NCBI GenBank assembly: GCA_029204225.1 | Contig: CM055099.1 | Span: forward strand, 66,803,852-66,867,851 | Direction of reading: 5' to 3' | Length of the DNA stretch: 64,000 nucleotides | Origin: Diphasiastrum complanatum | Lineage: Eukaryota; Streptophyta; Lycopodiopsida; Lycopodiales; Lycopodiaceae | Part shown: one piece after another, positions 10,801-22,116 of the stretch | How positions within the stretch are numbered: position 1 is the first letter of the stretch | How the letters are laid out: the number at the start of each line of letters is the position of its first letter | Notes under the pieces: generated by a model | Told to the model about the DNA's origin: nothing | The model's input: the letters and a program-made list of their open reading frames with translations, nothing else | Database searches by the model: none | Translations under genes and position numbers: made by a program

Positions 10801-13800
10801 GGTAGTACAACTCCATATTGACCAAGAAGGTTACTCTCTCTTTAATCGATTGGTAGCTGCTTATCTCATACTAAAGATGGGACTTGGAGGAGTGCTCCCT
10901 GACATGTATAAGAACTTCCTTCCATGATTGACCATCCAATGTGAAAGTCTCTTTGCATGAAACATGGAGCGTATTGAAGACCATTATTTCGGTTGTCTTT
11001 ATTTTAACCTCCAAATTGTCCAGTCTCAAACTTTCTCAACAATCTCATGAGTAGATCCAGAAGTCATAAGTAGTTTGTATGTGAAGGCTAGATAATGCTA
11101 GTGGTGGAGTTGGAGGAACGAGCTCATGAATGATAAGCATAGCAAAAGAACATGCTATAGTCTTCTAAGTGTAATAAAGGGTAAGTTTATAGTATACTCG
11201 AGATGTGTCCATGATATTGCATTGGATGGATTCATGTGAGAGTTGTCAGTGCATTTGACGAGACTCTTCATCATACTACCCTTTTTGCATTAAGTCTAGA
11301 TTGTTGATTGAATTCTACCTACACATGAAATACATTAAGTCATAAAGGAGCAACCCTATGTATAATATAGGCAAAATGCCTTGATTTTGGTAAGTCCGAT
11401 ATTTAAGTTGAGGGCAGAGAATTTGAGTTGAAATTAGAATGACACTTTTAAGTGGGGACTAGAGTCTCTCTCAAAAGTATAAGTACGCATGGTGTCAAAA
11501 TATTTTATGGTCATGCGTCGAGTATTCAAACTTGATAGACGGTGAAAAGATATGAGTTAGTACTGTCAAAGACGTTTGAAGTGAAGTGATCAAGTTTGTT
11601 GATATTTATATTACAGCAGATAATGGTTTATATTCCTAGCGTTCATTAATTTTGCTATCTTATAATTATAGGCAAAGGATGATAGGAACCTTATTGTTGC
11701 AAAATCTGGAGCTGGAGTTGCTTTGTTCAGTCAGGTATGGTATTCTCGTCCAAAGATTTTGTAAAATTTGACGTGACTTATATTTTTTGTTAAGCATGAT
11801 TTGCAAATTTCCAACTTTAGCTTAAGAACGCAATAGGAGCTCACTTGTTCTTGAGGAAAAACTCACAATTGATCTCTTCTATGAGGCTCAAGCACAATGT
11901 CATACTTAAGTTCAAGTCTTTGGTTCGGTTTGAGTGTAGGACAATGGCTTTCAAGTCATTAACTTTTAGGATTTGTAACTGTCATCAGTTTACTTTTAGA
12001 AGGTTAGATAATTGCAAGGACCTTCTCCCCAATATCCATCTAATATCATAAATGCTAAGTGCTTACAATGCAATTTGAGGCATATATATATATACAAAAG
12101 AAGTAGGCTCTTTTAGATTAACATATTGTGGTTTTAGAATAGGCTACATAAGGGCTATTAATAGTTAATTAGCTAGAGCAAGGGCCCACTAGAGGACGCA
12201 GTATATCCCCTACACATATGTTTGTGCATTTGACCTAAATGAGCATGTCAAGTCTGGGTAAAGCTCAAAGCTATTTAAGGTTTTTGTTTGCCCTATTAGT
12301 AGATATTTTCCTTGCATGCCTTTAGATAAGAAATAAAAGAAGAAGAAATTTGTTAGTACAAGTTTCTGTTTCTCTTTCTTGGAATCAATAAAGTTTGGTG
12401 CTCCCTCTTCCATCCTTTTTGACTTAGTTCCACTTGTTTTTCAAATGCACCATAAATTGAAATCAAGTTTTGCACCTAATCAGGTGTATGAGTCCTTTAG
12501 TGCAAAAATGCATTTACATTTTCGATGTCTATTTAAGTGCCAAAATGTTACATCGTGAGCCTAGTGTCTGTTAGAAAAACAAATAAAACTAGATGAAGTA
12601 GAACATCTAGAATGTCGTCTACTAAGTTGTTTATCAAGCTATGTGACTACAATATGTGCAAATAGAAATCGGAATTACTAGATTTTGTGTGGCCAATTTT
12701 CTAAAGGTACTATGTACATTTATCTAAGATGCTTGTAGACATGCGGCTTTATCCTAGGACTCATCCTCAGTGATCCAAGGAAATTGGTGATTATGATGGA
12801 AGAGTGTGTAGTAGTAGTAGTAATAGATCGGGATTTACCTCTATGTGGTATGTGTGCATGCTTTGATGCTTGTGGAGTTGGGAAGTGTGCTTGTCCTTAT
12901 ATGTATCCTCAAATGTCATGACTTTTTAGAAGTAAATGAGCAGTCAAAAAATGGACTCTACATTTAGCGAATTTTGCTAAAAAGATCAGCTGATGGCTTA
13001 CCATGTGGCATGTACCATGTGATAATATGGATACATGGAGACGTGAAAATTAGATAACTAAGCCTTGTGCACAATGCTTCTACAACATACAAGTTGTAGA
13101 TTGACATAATGTTAAAACAAATGACGTTTATTCCTTGTATCTAGTATGTGTTGTTTGAAGCACACCCACCAAGGAAGACTAGCCTTTCCTATATGATTAA
13201 TAGTTGCCTACTTCATACCAAAAATTGATATATTAAACACCACCCCTAGCTATGTTGTGTCAAAATGCATGGTTTTGGAATGTCGGAACCTGCGAAAATA
13301 AAACATTGAACCATTTCTCGCATTGTTTAAATGCACAATATTCTTACATCTTGTTCCCTCTTACAACTATGGTGATGCTATCACAAAGCTATTTAAATTC
13401 AACTCAAAGCACACCAAAGTAGGCACCAAATGTCCACTTTGTTTCTCTTCAAAGTACATGGCAAGCTACGAACATAAACACATAAGAGCACTGCTGCTAA
13501 GTCTCCTCCCCTCCCAGCCACCTGCTGCATAGATTATGATGAGGAATGCTTTTCTCTAGGCTTACTTATACATAATCCTCAAGCACTCACTTAACCCTGA
13601 CCCTTTCCTAACGTCGACACATGGCAAGCCTCATGCACAATCGACCCTTGCCACTTGGCAGTACTCTGACACATTGGCAAGCAGGTAGGACTGTCTGACC
13701 CGCGTCACTCATGCAGAACCAGATTAATCATTAACATTTAAACCATAGATTCTAAATATTTCTAAATATGTTGGCAACATCATCATTCACTACTTTATCC

Positions 13801-16800
13801 TAGAAGAGATGGATGCTTGAGCATAGTCACAAAGAATGGAAATTCAAAGCTCTTGGAATTGATCCCGATTAGTTCTATGAATCTGTTTTGGAAATGTAGC
13901 TCATAAATGTCATTAGTTTGCTAAAATTTGGGCACAATGAATAGGATTGCTGAAAATTTGTGTGATTATCATGTATGTATTTGGCCTCTCTATAAGTGCC
14001 CTCGGTGTGAAGATATGATCCATGGTAGTTTACTATGCCAAAAAATTAGCTTGACCTAGAGCGTGCAACTTTCCTTGCTCAATGATGATCTTAAGAATCC
14101 TCTCATACAACTTGGTGATAAGGTGCACATAATGTTGCGATAGTGTTTTGGATTCATGGGATTGCTAGTTTTATGAATTGGATGGATAATGTTAGTGTTC
14201 CAAGCGGGGGGCGCAAGCGAGAGATTATAACATGATTGAAATGTTGGTGAGAGTGGGCAACAATGTTGGTAGCATGGATGAGGAGAGTTTCGGGAAACGT
14301 GATTGTGCAAGTTTTCTTTATAGGGAAACATGTTTCCTTGATCCCTTGTTTCTCCATGATGGGAAACGATGTTGGGGAATGTTGTTTTCCCAATCATTTT
14401 CCAAAACAAAAACCTAAAAAAGGACCTAAAAAATGACATGTGGGAAACTCGTTCTTCCACTTGGGAAACCCGTTTCCCCACAACTCGGGTTTATTGAAAA
14501 GTAGTGCCTTGCTATGTACTGAACAACCCTACCAAAAAAACCGGACATGGTCCTGGCTTCAACTCTTACCTCATCGTTCCCTTATACTTTTCGATCCTCT
14601 TGATGAAGTGATCTTCCTCCAAACCATGAGGGCTTTCCTCTATGCCCAAGAATCTGCCCTCACAATTTTGGAAAACTCTGCATCATCCTCATTGTGAGTA
14701 CTCGACGTTCTACTACACTCTTCAAGTTTGACATCAGTTTTCTCATTTTGCAGCATTCTAGACGCCCTCCTCCATTTTGCCTTGGTTCTCCTTCTTGATA
14801 CAAGCTCCATTTTTCTTGAGATTTGGTGCATTCCCTTCCTAAGCACATGTAGTAGTGAATAAGCACATGTAAGCGGTGGATGAGGTAATGAAGGGAAAGT
14901 ATTTTTAAGAAGCAAGGGAGATGTTGACAATTATTGCATGAAAAACATGAGTGAGTGGAAGACCAACCAAGCGTGCCACTAATGCTTTTGACATGATCTT
15001 TATCATCAAAGGTTTTTGTAGAAGCAAAGGAGTTGTTGACAATTATTGCATGAAAAGCATGAGTGAGTGGAAGGCCAACCGAGTGTGCCACTAATGCTTT
15101 TGACACAGTCTTTCTCATCTGCTGCAAGAAGTGCCACTCTCAACGTGTATCCATTCCTACATTTATGGGGCATTTGTTAGTGTCAAAGTAACAAGTATCT
15201 TTGGATCAAACTTGGAAGTTGGAAAGAAGGCACAAGTGGGCATGGCAGTTGAAAGATGCATATGTGGGGAGGGTCTATCTTTCAACCTTACTAGTAGGCC
15301 TATATTTAGAGATATGTTGAAAGACGAAGGCCATATGGGCCAACTAATGTGCCTCATAGCATTGAGATCTTATGGACAAAATTGTTGGATGGCGAAAAAT
15401 CAAATATTGAGAGGAGTGTTCTTTCTCGATTGTCGATGGATTGAATGAGATTAAAAATAGGCCTCTTCAAGGATGTCTTGCTTATTCTAGAGATAAGACA
15501 TTTTTCATTAACTTCGACTTTTCTAGTTGCCAAATATGGTCAAAGCAGGAGCTTTCTGTTAGAAATCAGTTCTGATCTGGTTCATTAGTGTATGCTCTAA
15601 ATGTAATATTGTAAGTATTGTATAGTTAGGTAGATTTTACAGTATTTGGTAGTGATTGGGACTTGACGTGCCATCGACATATTAGTCGGGCACTTGTCCC
15701 GTAGACGGCTACTTGGGTTAGCTGAGTAGCCACACATGTGTAGGGAAATTAGTTGTATAGTGTTTCTACAATATTTGCTATACTCGGGGGCATGTTTCTA
15801 CAATATTTTCTGAAATCTACTTTGAAAACCCTCGATTCAAATGGATAGCTATAAATCTTCTCCAGGCCGCAGAGACAAGGCGCACTGGATGGTAGCAGCC
15901 AACTGCAACGAAAGATGCTAGGAGCCAGGAGAGGTAGGTGATGACGATCGACTTGGATAGCAGGATGGTGACAAGGATTGGAGACATCAAATGAGCTCAG
16001 TGAGTGGATAACGAGTCCATTGGGGTGGCACTCAGGGAGATGTTACGGATGCTCAGGTTTGATACGTCATTTGATGTATAGATGATGTTCTTCAGCTGGT
16101 GCATTAGTTATTTTGTGGTGACCTAGGGACATGTCATGCCTACTTGGAGGTAGGTGGCATGGATTTTATCACGAGAGAGGTGGTACAGATTCTGAGGGCA
16201 TGGAGTGCATTATAGGGTGATGTGGATCTAGCATGCCTATGGTTGTGAGCCAACAGAGATGGAGATGGTTATTCAGGGAGTGACAACTGGTACTTTGGCG
16301 AGTGATCATGTGAGCTGCATGGTCATATGCCACACAGGTGGTGATCTCTAGGTTGGCATCACATGTTGTGGTTATCCATCATTATTCGGTAAACAAGATG
16401 CAGCTTGTTTGGTTAGATCTAGTTGGAGTCTAGTTGCACTACATGTGGACAGATTCTTGGGGAGCTATCAGCGGGTAATAGATACCTAGTGATCAGATGA
16501 TACAGGGTACAAGTTTCTAATGGAGCTATCCTACCTGATATGCTATGGATTGTGGGTGAGTCTCTAATTGCGATGGTGGATCTAGTTTGCATTTGCTTTG
16601 GTTTTGATGATTGCACAAAACAAGATCAAACATCAAAAGTAGGATGAGTACAAAAATTTGCAAAGCATGAAACACTAGAAAAACTCAAAGTAACAAAAAA
16701 TGACATTTTGAGGCATCAAGTTTATAAAAAGGGTTTCTAGCTCCCCAATGACAATGCCAAACATAGTAACATTTTTTGCCAACCTATGGAAGAGCTTACC

Positions 16801-19800
16801 AAGGAGTAGAGGTCATAGTATAAATAGGGATCATTCTATTTCCTAATGACATCGTTCAAAGAAAAACATGAGAACTTAAAGTAGCTTTAAGAACATAAAT
16901 GGAAACAAAACACAAGCATTTACACTACGTTCTTTTATTTTCCACTCTTTTTCCCTCTTTGAACACCAATTCAACCACATATAAATTTATGCAAACTAAG
17001 TAAACTATTGACAAAGAACGATAGTAAAAATTAATTTTTCTTTGAAAGGGAGGATGGTATACAAAAAGCTTATCTTAGCTTTGTCAAGTATTCACCTTCA
17101 AATAGAAAATGGAAGATGAGATTCAATGGAGCAAGCGTGTACATCTATGTACCATCACTCGGCTTCACACTACTCAATCACAAATGGACCAAGAGAGCAA
17201 AAAGAAGAGTAGGTTGAGGATGCAAAGCTCAAGATAGGAAAATGGTATTTACTTAGCCTTGGTCTCTCTCCATCACACTTGGATTGTTGGTAGATATGAG
17301 GATCTTACCATCATCCTTTCGATAGAGATGAGATTTCCCTTACTCCTTACATGCAAAGGATTATTGACAAAGCATATGGATCTAAAGATCCCCAAAGTAT
17401 CAACTATTGCAATCTTCCTAGCAAGCACCATTGATAAGCGATACATCCAATTGAAGACTTCAACGAAGGAGTCACATAATAAAGCACCATCTTTGCTTTT
17501 ACTTGATGAAACAAGATCAGAACAAGATGAAAAAATTGATGAGAAGTAGAACACCTTGGCAAGAACTCTCCAAATGCTTTTGCCAAAGCACCATCTTCAT
17601 GAGCCTTACCATCATGGAACATAGATTGAGGCATACAATTGCCTTCTCAATCACAGCTGCCCAAGCTGCCTCATCCCCACAAATCCGAGTCGTTTTCCCA
17701 AACACCCAAACATTCGTGGATATGTTCCTTGAGATGATCCAAGCTCCTCCTAACCATACTTCCACAAGGGTCAGCTTCCAATTTGAAAAGCTTTCCACAT
17801 TTAGTCCCTCTTGCTACCACTTTACCATCCCTCTTAATTAAGCAAACATCTTTTCCAAAGTCAACTTGAAAGCCATTATCAAGCATTTGACCAACACTAA
17901 TGAGATTCATGGTGAGATTAGGCACAAAAAGTACATCATAAAGAGTCATAGTGGATCCAACACCAATTGGTATACTACCAATTCCTTCTATCTTGCATCT
18001 ACTATCATTAGGAGTGGAGATGAACTTTCTAGATCCATTGTAAGGTGCAAAATGAGTGAAAATTTTCCTTGAACTAGTCATATGAGAACTAGCTCCACTA
18101 CCTATTCACTATGCATTTCCATCTTCAAAATTAGAAGAAGAGTACATTTACATCATGAGAGATTATTCCTCATAACTCCCTTCTACCTCACCTTCATTCT
18201 CTTTAGTAAGATTAGCTTGCTTGAAAACTTTTTCTTCTTGAAACAATAAGAAGCAAAATGCCCCTTCTTACCACAAAAAAAACACTTATTGTTGGATTTG
18301 CAACTTGTTGATGATTGTGATGAATCCTCATCACTCTCCTCCTTGGATTTGTCCTCCTTGAAATATTGATGTTGCCCTTCGCCCCTTCCTCTTGGCTTGT
18401 ATATGTTCTTCTTATCTTGCATATTGGTCATCAATTTCTAGGCCCTTTTTTTTTTCTAGGGGTTGCTTATTCCTAATTATGGTGAAGGGTAGTATTGCAA
18501 GCTGATTCGAATCAGTCGATTTGTCCCAAATTGTGCTGATTCGAACCGGCTAGTTGGGTTTGAATTGACTAACAGTTTGACCCGATTTTCTTTTTCTTGT
18601 TTGGAAAAAACAGTTAGAACCGGGAACCGGTTCTAAACAGTTCGATGGTTCGAACTGCGGTTCGATGCAACTATGGTAAATGGGGGTCAAAAGGGTGATC
18701 AGTCCCTTGGCCTATTCCCAAATCTTATAGAATCCTCTGAGCTTCATTATAGACTTATGAAAAGCCTTCTTTATAGACTTCTTTGAGCCTTCATTATAGA
18801 CTTTCTTAAGGTACCACTCTTAAGCTTAGCAAGCTTTCACGTTCTTGTTCTTGTGTCCTCTAGCACTTCTTCAAAGTACCTGCACATAGCCTTAGAGAAA
18901 GGTCAAGCATCAAAAACACCATTAAGAAATGGTTTATCACTTTGTTTTTCCTAAGTTCTTACATCTCTTGAATTCTAATTTTTTTGTATTGTTAAGGATT
19001 ATATGTGCATATGTGGGAATAGTAGTTGGACCTAAAGATGGAAATTTTGAAGTAGATAGGAAACACATACCACCTTATTTGTACCTAAACATGTTCTTTG
19101 TAGGTTCCATATTGGGTAATTTTGAAGTGGATTGGAAGTGAAACTTGATGTACTTTCTTTTACTATAGTGTTTCCATCCCAATTGAAATAATGAGGTGGC
19201 AATCTTTGGTTGTCTATGATTTTTTTCTTTGAAATATTTATTTTCAATGATAATCTAGTGTAGAGCTTTGCGTTGGCTTTGGTTGTCTCATTATCTTTTG
19301 TATTTTTCAGGGAAAAAAAACAGAGGCTATTGCTCAATTGAGAATTGTGGAAAGCTTGCCAGAGCCTAATGACGATTCCTCTAAACATCGATACTTTCGA
19401 GCTCTTGTCATTCTAGGAAGGCAAGTCAATCTATCAAGTTATAAGTTCTCGTTGTTATCCTCTATGATTTGGAGTGTTGTTATCCTTGGGAAACTAACGA
19501 CTTTCCATGGAACATTTTCTTTGTCGATGATCTTTTATTTTGCATGTTGACTTGAGAAAATCACAAACTTTCAATAAAGTTTCCCTCCTTAAGAAAACAA
19601 AAGCTAAACCAATTTCAGATTTCATACTATCTACTTTGAGGTTTCTGGAAAATTATCTTAAATTGCAAATTATGTACGTAGTTTATTCTGGCTTTTTTTT
19701 TCCTCCATACTCGTGTGTAAATTTCAAAAATTATTAAATAGCTGGTGCCTTGATTTTCAAGTGCATTGTAGATTTAAAACCAGAAAAGGCAGCATAATTT

Positions 19801-20054
19801 ACTGATAAGATGACTTTATTTCAAGGTAGACTACTTGTTTGCGTCTATGTGTTGGAGATGTGTCTTCTTAACTCTATTTATTTGAATCAAAGCATGGCTA
19901 ATGAGCTTCAATTCCATGCAGTGCCTTATATCAAGAGGACCAAAAGTTTGAGGCATTGGATGTCCTAAGGAAAGCTGCTAAATATGACCCAAGTGTTCAC
20001 AAATTCTACGTGAGTAAATTAGAAAAAGAGCTTGGATTAGATAATCCTCCATAA
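7682..20054 (+). CDS. Tetratricopeptide-repeat (TPR) protein gene, 3' part, four exons
   Basis: This is the only host gene I can support. Joining 7682-7819, 11672-11734, 19311-19420 and 19922-20054 gives one uninterrupted frame of 147 residues ending at TAA 20052-20054; the phases fit exactly (0, 0, 2). At least three TPR units are visible: residues about 14-47 (VEAYIALGKLHLDQQEFGEA), about 53-87 (AKSGAGVALFSQ, KKTEAIAQL) and about 95-128 (YFRALVILGSALYQEDQKFE). TPR units are helical hairpins that bind partner proteins. The specific partner, compartment and orthologue are not recognised. The N-terminus is missing, so any targeting peptide is unseen. The two long introns are filled with retroelement relics. 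Confidence 0.78.
8470..8560 (-). repeat. Copia LTR-like scrap fused to gypsy RT remnant
   Basis: About 40 bases around 8511-8548 closely match two places in the copia LTR at 46.85-47.91 kb: near 46889 (inverted relative to the other) and near 47225. On the minus strand the gypsy RT reading breaks off exactly where this match begins, so two elements appear joined here. Confidence 0.45.
8548..9223 (-). pseudogene. Ty3/gypsy reverse transcriptase remnant in TPR intron
   Basis: Minus-strand fragments of a gypsy pol. From about 9220 downward there is a degenerate protease-RT spacer with TTRSVHGRPW, then PILIEDKKDGGFWLCLD (the usual KKDGSWRMCVD block). After a stop comes KMNDLMNQLSGAKFFTKIDL, another stop, then SRYHHI. 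These are the first conserved RT blocks ahead of the YxDD motif, which is absent. Stops and frameshifts show decay. It lies antisense inside the 3.9-kb TPR intron. Confidence 0.72.
9737..9748 (-). other. Copia primer-binding site (minus strand)
   Basis: Read on the minus strand, TGGTATTAGAGC directly follows an LTR end (CCAACA). It complements the 3' end of initiator-Met tRNA, as in most plant copia elements. Confidence 0.6.
9749..10230 (-). repeat. Copia 5' LTR relic in TPR intron
   Basis: The low-coordinate end is set by the primer site at 9737-9748 and the terminal TGTTGG/CCAACA. A reversed TATA-like run lies near 9941. The upper boundary is a guess, because no second LTR copy was found. 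The short leader at 9260-9736 has no recognisable gag. Confidence 0.4.
10231..11671. other. Intronic filler, nothing recognised
   Basis: This is the remaining part of the 3.9-kb TPR intron. No transposon domain, RNA gene or simple repeat was recognised. The longest frame (10700-10927) has no known motif. Confidence 0.4.
11672..11734 (+). CDS. TPR gene exon (second visible)
   Basis: A 21-codon exon between TTATAATTATAG and CAG|GTATGG. It reads AKDDRNLIVAKSGAGVALFSQ in phase 0 on both sides. It supplies the first helix of the second TPR unit. Confidence 0.75.
11735..13744. other. Intronic filler, left part of the 7.6-kb intron
   Basis: AT-rich sequence with no recognised gene or transposon domain. 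Short simple repeats (TATATATA near 12087, TAG repeats near 12811) are the only structure noticed. Confidence 0.4.
13745..13820 (-). repeat. Diverged inverted copy of 6112-6180 segment
   Basis: The reverse complement of this stretch resembles 6112-6180 over about 65 bases; both contain CATCTCTTCTAGGATAA and GATGTTGCCAACAT. It lies about 250 bp on the 3' side of the LINE RT scrap below, so it may be part of that LINE's 3' region. Confidence 0.5.
14056..14262 (-). pseudogene. LINE reverse transcriptase fragment
   Basis: The end of a minus-strand frame reads AWNTNIIHPIHKTSNPMNPK and then HYRNIM. This is the conserved start of plant LINE reverse transcriptase (W..t.iipI.K...p..p..YR.I). No YADD box or downstream RT follows. 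It is antisense inside the TPR gene's large intron and truncated on both sides. Confidence 0.6.
14264..14480. repeat. Cluster of GGGAAAC/GTTTCCC motifs
   Basis: GGGAAAC or its complement occurs many times in about 200 bp, including the hairpin-like GGGAAACATGTTTCC near 14321. It could be a small miniature-transposon relic or a degenerate tandem repeat. No target duplication was found. Confidence 0.35.
14908..15122 (+). repeat. Tandem duplication, period 112 bp
   Basis: Two adjacent copies (about 14908-15019 and 15020-15122) share long identical runs such as TTGACAATTATTGCATGAAA and GTGCCACTAATGCTTTTGAC, at 112-bp spacing. Copies differ by about a dozen substitutions. It lies within the large TPR intron. 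Confidence 0.75.
15557..15900 (+). repeat. Possible LTR fragment
   Basis: TGTTAGAAATCAG at 15557 and a TATA-like GCTATAAATC near 15849 suggest part of an LTR. A short repeated phrase, TGTTTCTACAATATTT, occurs twice near 15760 and 15795. No partner LTR or primer site is visible, so this is tentative. Confidence 0.25.
15901..17260. other. Intronic filler, nothing recognised
   Basis: Continues the 7.6-kb intron. A G-rich part (15.9-16.6 kb) and an A-rich part (16.6-17.2 kb) carry no recognisable coding or RNA feature. Confidence 0.35.
17671..18434 (-). pseudogene. Copia gag zinc knuckle and protease/pre-integrase fragment
   Basis: Minus-strand copia polyprotein pieces. At 18434-18183 a basic, Ser-rich gag tail contains the zinc knuckle CFFCGKKGHFASYC (CX2CX4HX4C). 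At 18081-17740 the protease-to-integrase block reads IGSIPIGVGS, LYDVLFVPNLTMNLISVGQM and GKLFKLEAD. The DSGAS protease motif expected between them is disrupted, with a frameshift near 18100. Below 17740 the match is lost; a weak RNase H-like reading near 17280-17560 was not strong enough to call. It is antisense in the TPR intron. Confidence 0.72.
18490..18680. repeat. GAACCGG-rich hairpin region, possible MITE
   Basis: Contains two neighbouring inverted repeats. TTAGAACCGG (18614-18623) pairs perfectly with CCGGTTCTAA (18627-18636) across a 3-base loop, and CAGTTCGA (from 18638) pairs with TCGAACTG across a 4-base loop. Related GATTCGAA phrases lie upstream near 18510 and 18540. A similar GGTTC-rich segment occurs at 58.73-58.98 kb. 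Confidence 0.45.
18681..19310. other. Intronic filler before third visible TPR exon
   Basis: No transposon domain was recognised. The stretch ends in a pyrimidine-rich acceptor, TATTTTTCAG, at 19301-19310. Confidence 0.4.
19311..19420 (+). CDS. TPR gene exon (third visible), GC donor
   Basis: A 110-nt exon after TATTTTTCAG. It reads GKKTEAIAQLRIVESLPEP and then KHRYFRALVILG. It ends AG|GCAAGT, the classic context of a GC-AG intron. With this donor the frame passes in phase 2 into the last exon and restores the TPR consensus ILGSALYQ. Confidence 0.78.
19922..20054 (+). CDS. TPR gene last exon
   Basis: Acceptor CCATGCAG at 19914-19921; a 133-nt coding part ends at TAA 20052-20054. It completes the last TPR (EALDVLRKAAKYDP) and closes with a short capping helix, VSKLEKELGLDNPP. 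No clear AATAAA signal was found close downstream. Confidence 0.8.
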
Positions 20055-21127
20055 ACTGGACATTCATGATAAAATCTTGAAATGATTGTGGTTATGAGAA
20101 ATATTAAAGTTTTGTTTTTATTCTCAAGTTTTTGATTATTGAATATTTTTTATCTATTCCACCAATTTTGAATGAATCTTGTCGTTCACCCCCAAAGCTA
20201 GTATGCCCTTCTTTTTTTCTTTTTTCTTTAGATTTTTTTTCTCAGGCCATTTTTCTCTCTAAAACAATAGTTTTCGCCATAACTTTTTTTTATTGTGATC
20301 ATTAACGAGTTTTGCCAGTTGCATTCATTTCCTGGTAGCTATGTGCTCCTAATGAAATGTTATTGTTTCCGCTCTCTAGATTTAAGCAGATATTTTATCA
20401 CAACTTTTTGGTTTGTAATCAACATCAAGATCTGTGAATTTCATTGGCTTCCTAGTAGCAAGGTGCCCATGAAGTCATGATTTTCACTGTTGGTCAATTT
20501 TTGGAAATCCTAATTTTTAACATTTGGAAAAACTTTTTGTTTTGCCCATTTTTTTTCACGACAAGAGTTGAAAATGATAAGATGTATGAGGGTGTTAGGC
20601 TGAGGCACCTTTTTAATCTAAATTTTCTTCAAAGTAAGCCCTACATCAAAATATCTTGCACAGCTAGGCTTTTTGTCACAAGAGATTTTTCATTTATTTG
20701 ATGTTTCATAATCTTTTTATGCATGTGATCAGAGCTTCTTCTTTTCTATTATTTCTCATTTCTTAATATATGTCGTTTATCCATTTTGCCCTTCTAGAAA
20801 TGAAATTAATGCAAGTCAAATTTTGGTCAAATTAGTATATTTTATTTTTTGTTCTAAGGATCTTGTTTGAAATTCTATTTTTGAATATTTACATAATTTA
20901 ATTCTCAACAAGTATATTGCACTTTACGGGTTGTCAATTGGACATTTCTTTCTCAAAAAGATTTGCAAGATTACATTCCTTGCTAATATTCTAGAGGTAT
21001 TGGTGCATTTTGATAAATCTCATCAATTTTTTCTCTTTGTATGTTTTAAGATACTATGGCTCTTTGTACATACGTGTATTTGCTCGTATGATGTTACAAC
21101 ATGCAAGGTTTGTTTGGGCGTATCCAG
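20055..21127. other. AT-rich sequence downstream of TPR gene
   Basis: This holds the TPR gene's 3' untranslated region and spacer. It is strongly T-rich. No open frame with recognisable motifs and no clear polyadenylation hexamer were seen. Confidence 0.4.
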
Positions 21128-21503
21128 CATGTGATTGACATATTTGGCAAGGTGGAGAAGATTAACATTTCTCCATAGTAAGGAGATAGTTTTTTGAGAG
21201 CACATTGGCAATCTCGAGTTTCCTACACATGTTTCTTGAGTTCTTGTGAATGCTTGCAATCTATACTGGATTACACTTAATCTTGGATAATAGGCCGTAT
21301 TGGAGGCCGTACCACACACGTGTGGGGTCGAAATTCCATGTTGGATCAATGCTTTTGATTGCTCTTGATTGTGGGATTGAATATTGCTTTTCTAGATCAA
21401 GATTTTGTGACTACTTTTGCAATACATAGGTGCATCAATAAATCAATCACTCTTTGAGCCTTATGTAGGTTCATTTATGGTCCTTAGTACTGTACTTTCA
21501 ACA
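21128..21503 (+). repeat. Copia family A, LTR 1
   Basis: It ends ...TTTCAACA directly before a degenerate primer site (TGGTATGACAGGC). The right-hand 300 bp align with the LTR at 25925-26367 and with the shorter one ending at 24328. A G-box palindrome, CACACGTGTG, is at 21315-21324. The left boundary is estimated from similarity to the third LTR. Confidence 0.62.
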
Positions 21504-22116
21504 TGGTATGACAGGCATGTACAAGAGGATAATCATCAATCAAAGGACATTCCATTTTTAGCAAATTTGGTTCTAAAAAGCCAGTCTTGTGAGGGCGAGT
21601 TGAAATCAAGTCTTAGTGTGAAGATTATTGATCCAAACTTTGTGAGGGTCAAAATCCATATTGTCCACATGTGTGGGCATCTCTATACTTGCATTTAATC
21701 TTCATTATTCACAAGATCAAAACAATTTGATTTTGAAGCATTTTGATGAGTTTTTTTGGTGCAAATTCTAGGAAAATCATCAAAGTTTGTTTGCCATCAA
21801 TTAGAGTTGGCTTAGTGTCATGAGATCTAATTATTTGAGGTTGTGTTTTACAGGTCTTGAAGAACCACCAAGAAGAGGGAGAGAGATTTAGCCATTTTTT
21901 TGTCCAAAAACTTGTAAAATTGACTTAATTTGATAGTTCCTTAATAGAATCTCATCTTATCTCCATTCCATCTTTGTGAGGTTCGTGACTAGAAGTCCAA
22001 AGAAAAGGCTAGAAGTCAAATTTGAGGTAATCAAGAAAAGTGAAATTTCTATGAGTTTTTAGATTCAAATCACTTCGAATTTTTTTGAGCATTGTTTTGT
22101 AGAAGTCATTAGGAAG

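Noticed and set aside
10700-10927. A 75-residue plus-strand frame in the first TPR intron
   Set aside because: No motif, no splice context that fits the flanking exons, and ordinary length for chance in AT-rich plant DNA.
17273-17554. A minus-strand frame with NPLHVRSKG that slightly resembles the copia RNase H block NPxFHARSKHIE
   Set aside because: Only a few residues agree, the SSxEAEY and DNQSA motifs are missing, and the position relative to the gag/protease piece would need a large deletion. Too weak to annotate.
18530-18560. GATTCGAACC-type text that could be a tRNA T-arm
   Set aside because: No cloverleaf could be built around it: no acceptor stem, anticodon arm or D-arm at the right distances. 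The text belongs to a hairpin-rich repeat.
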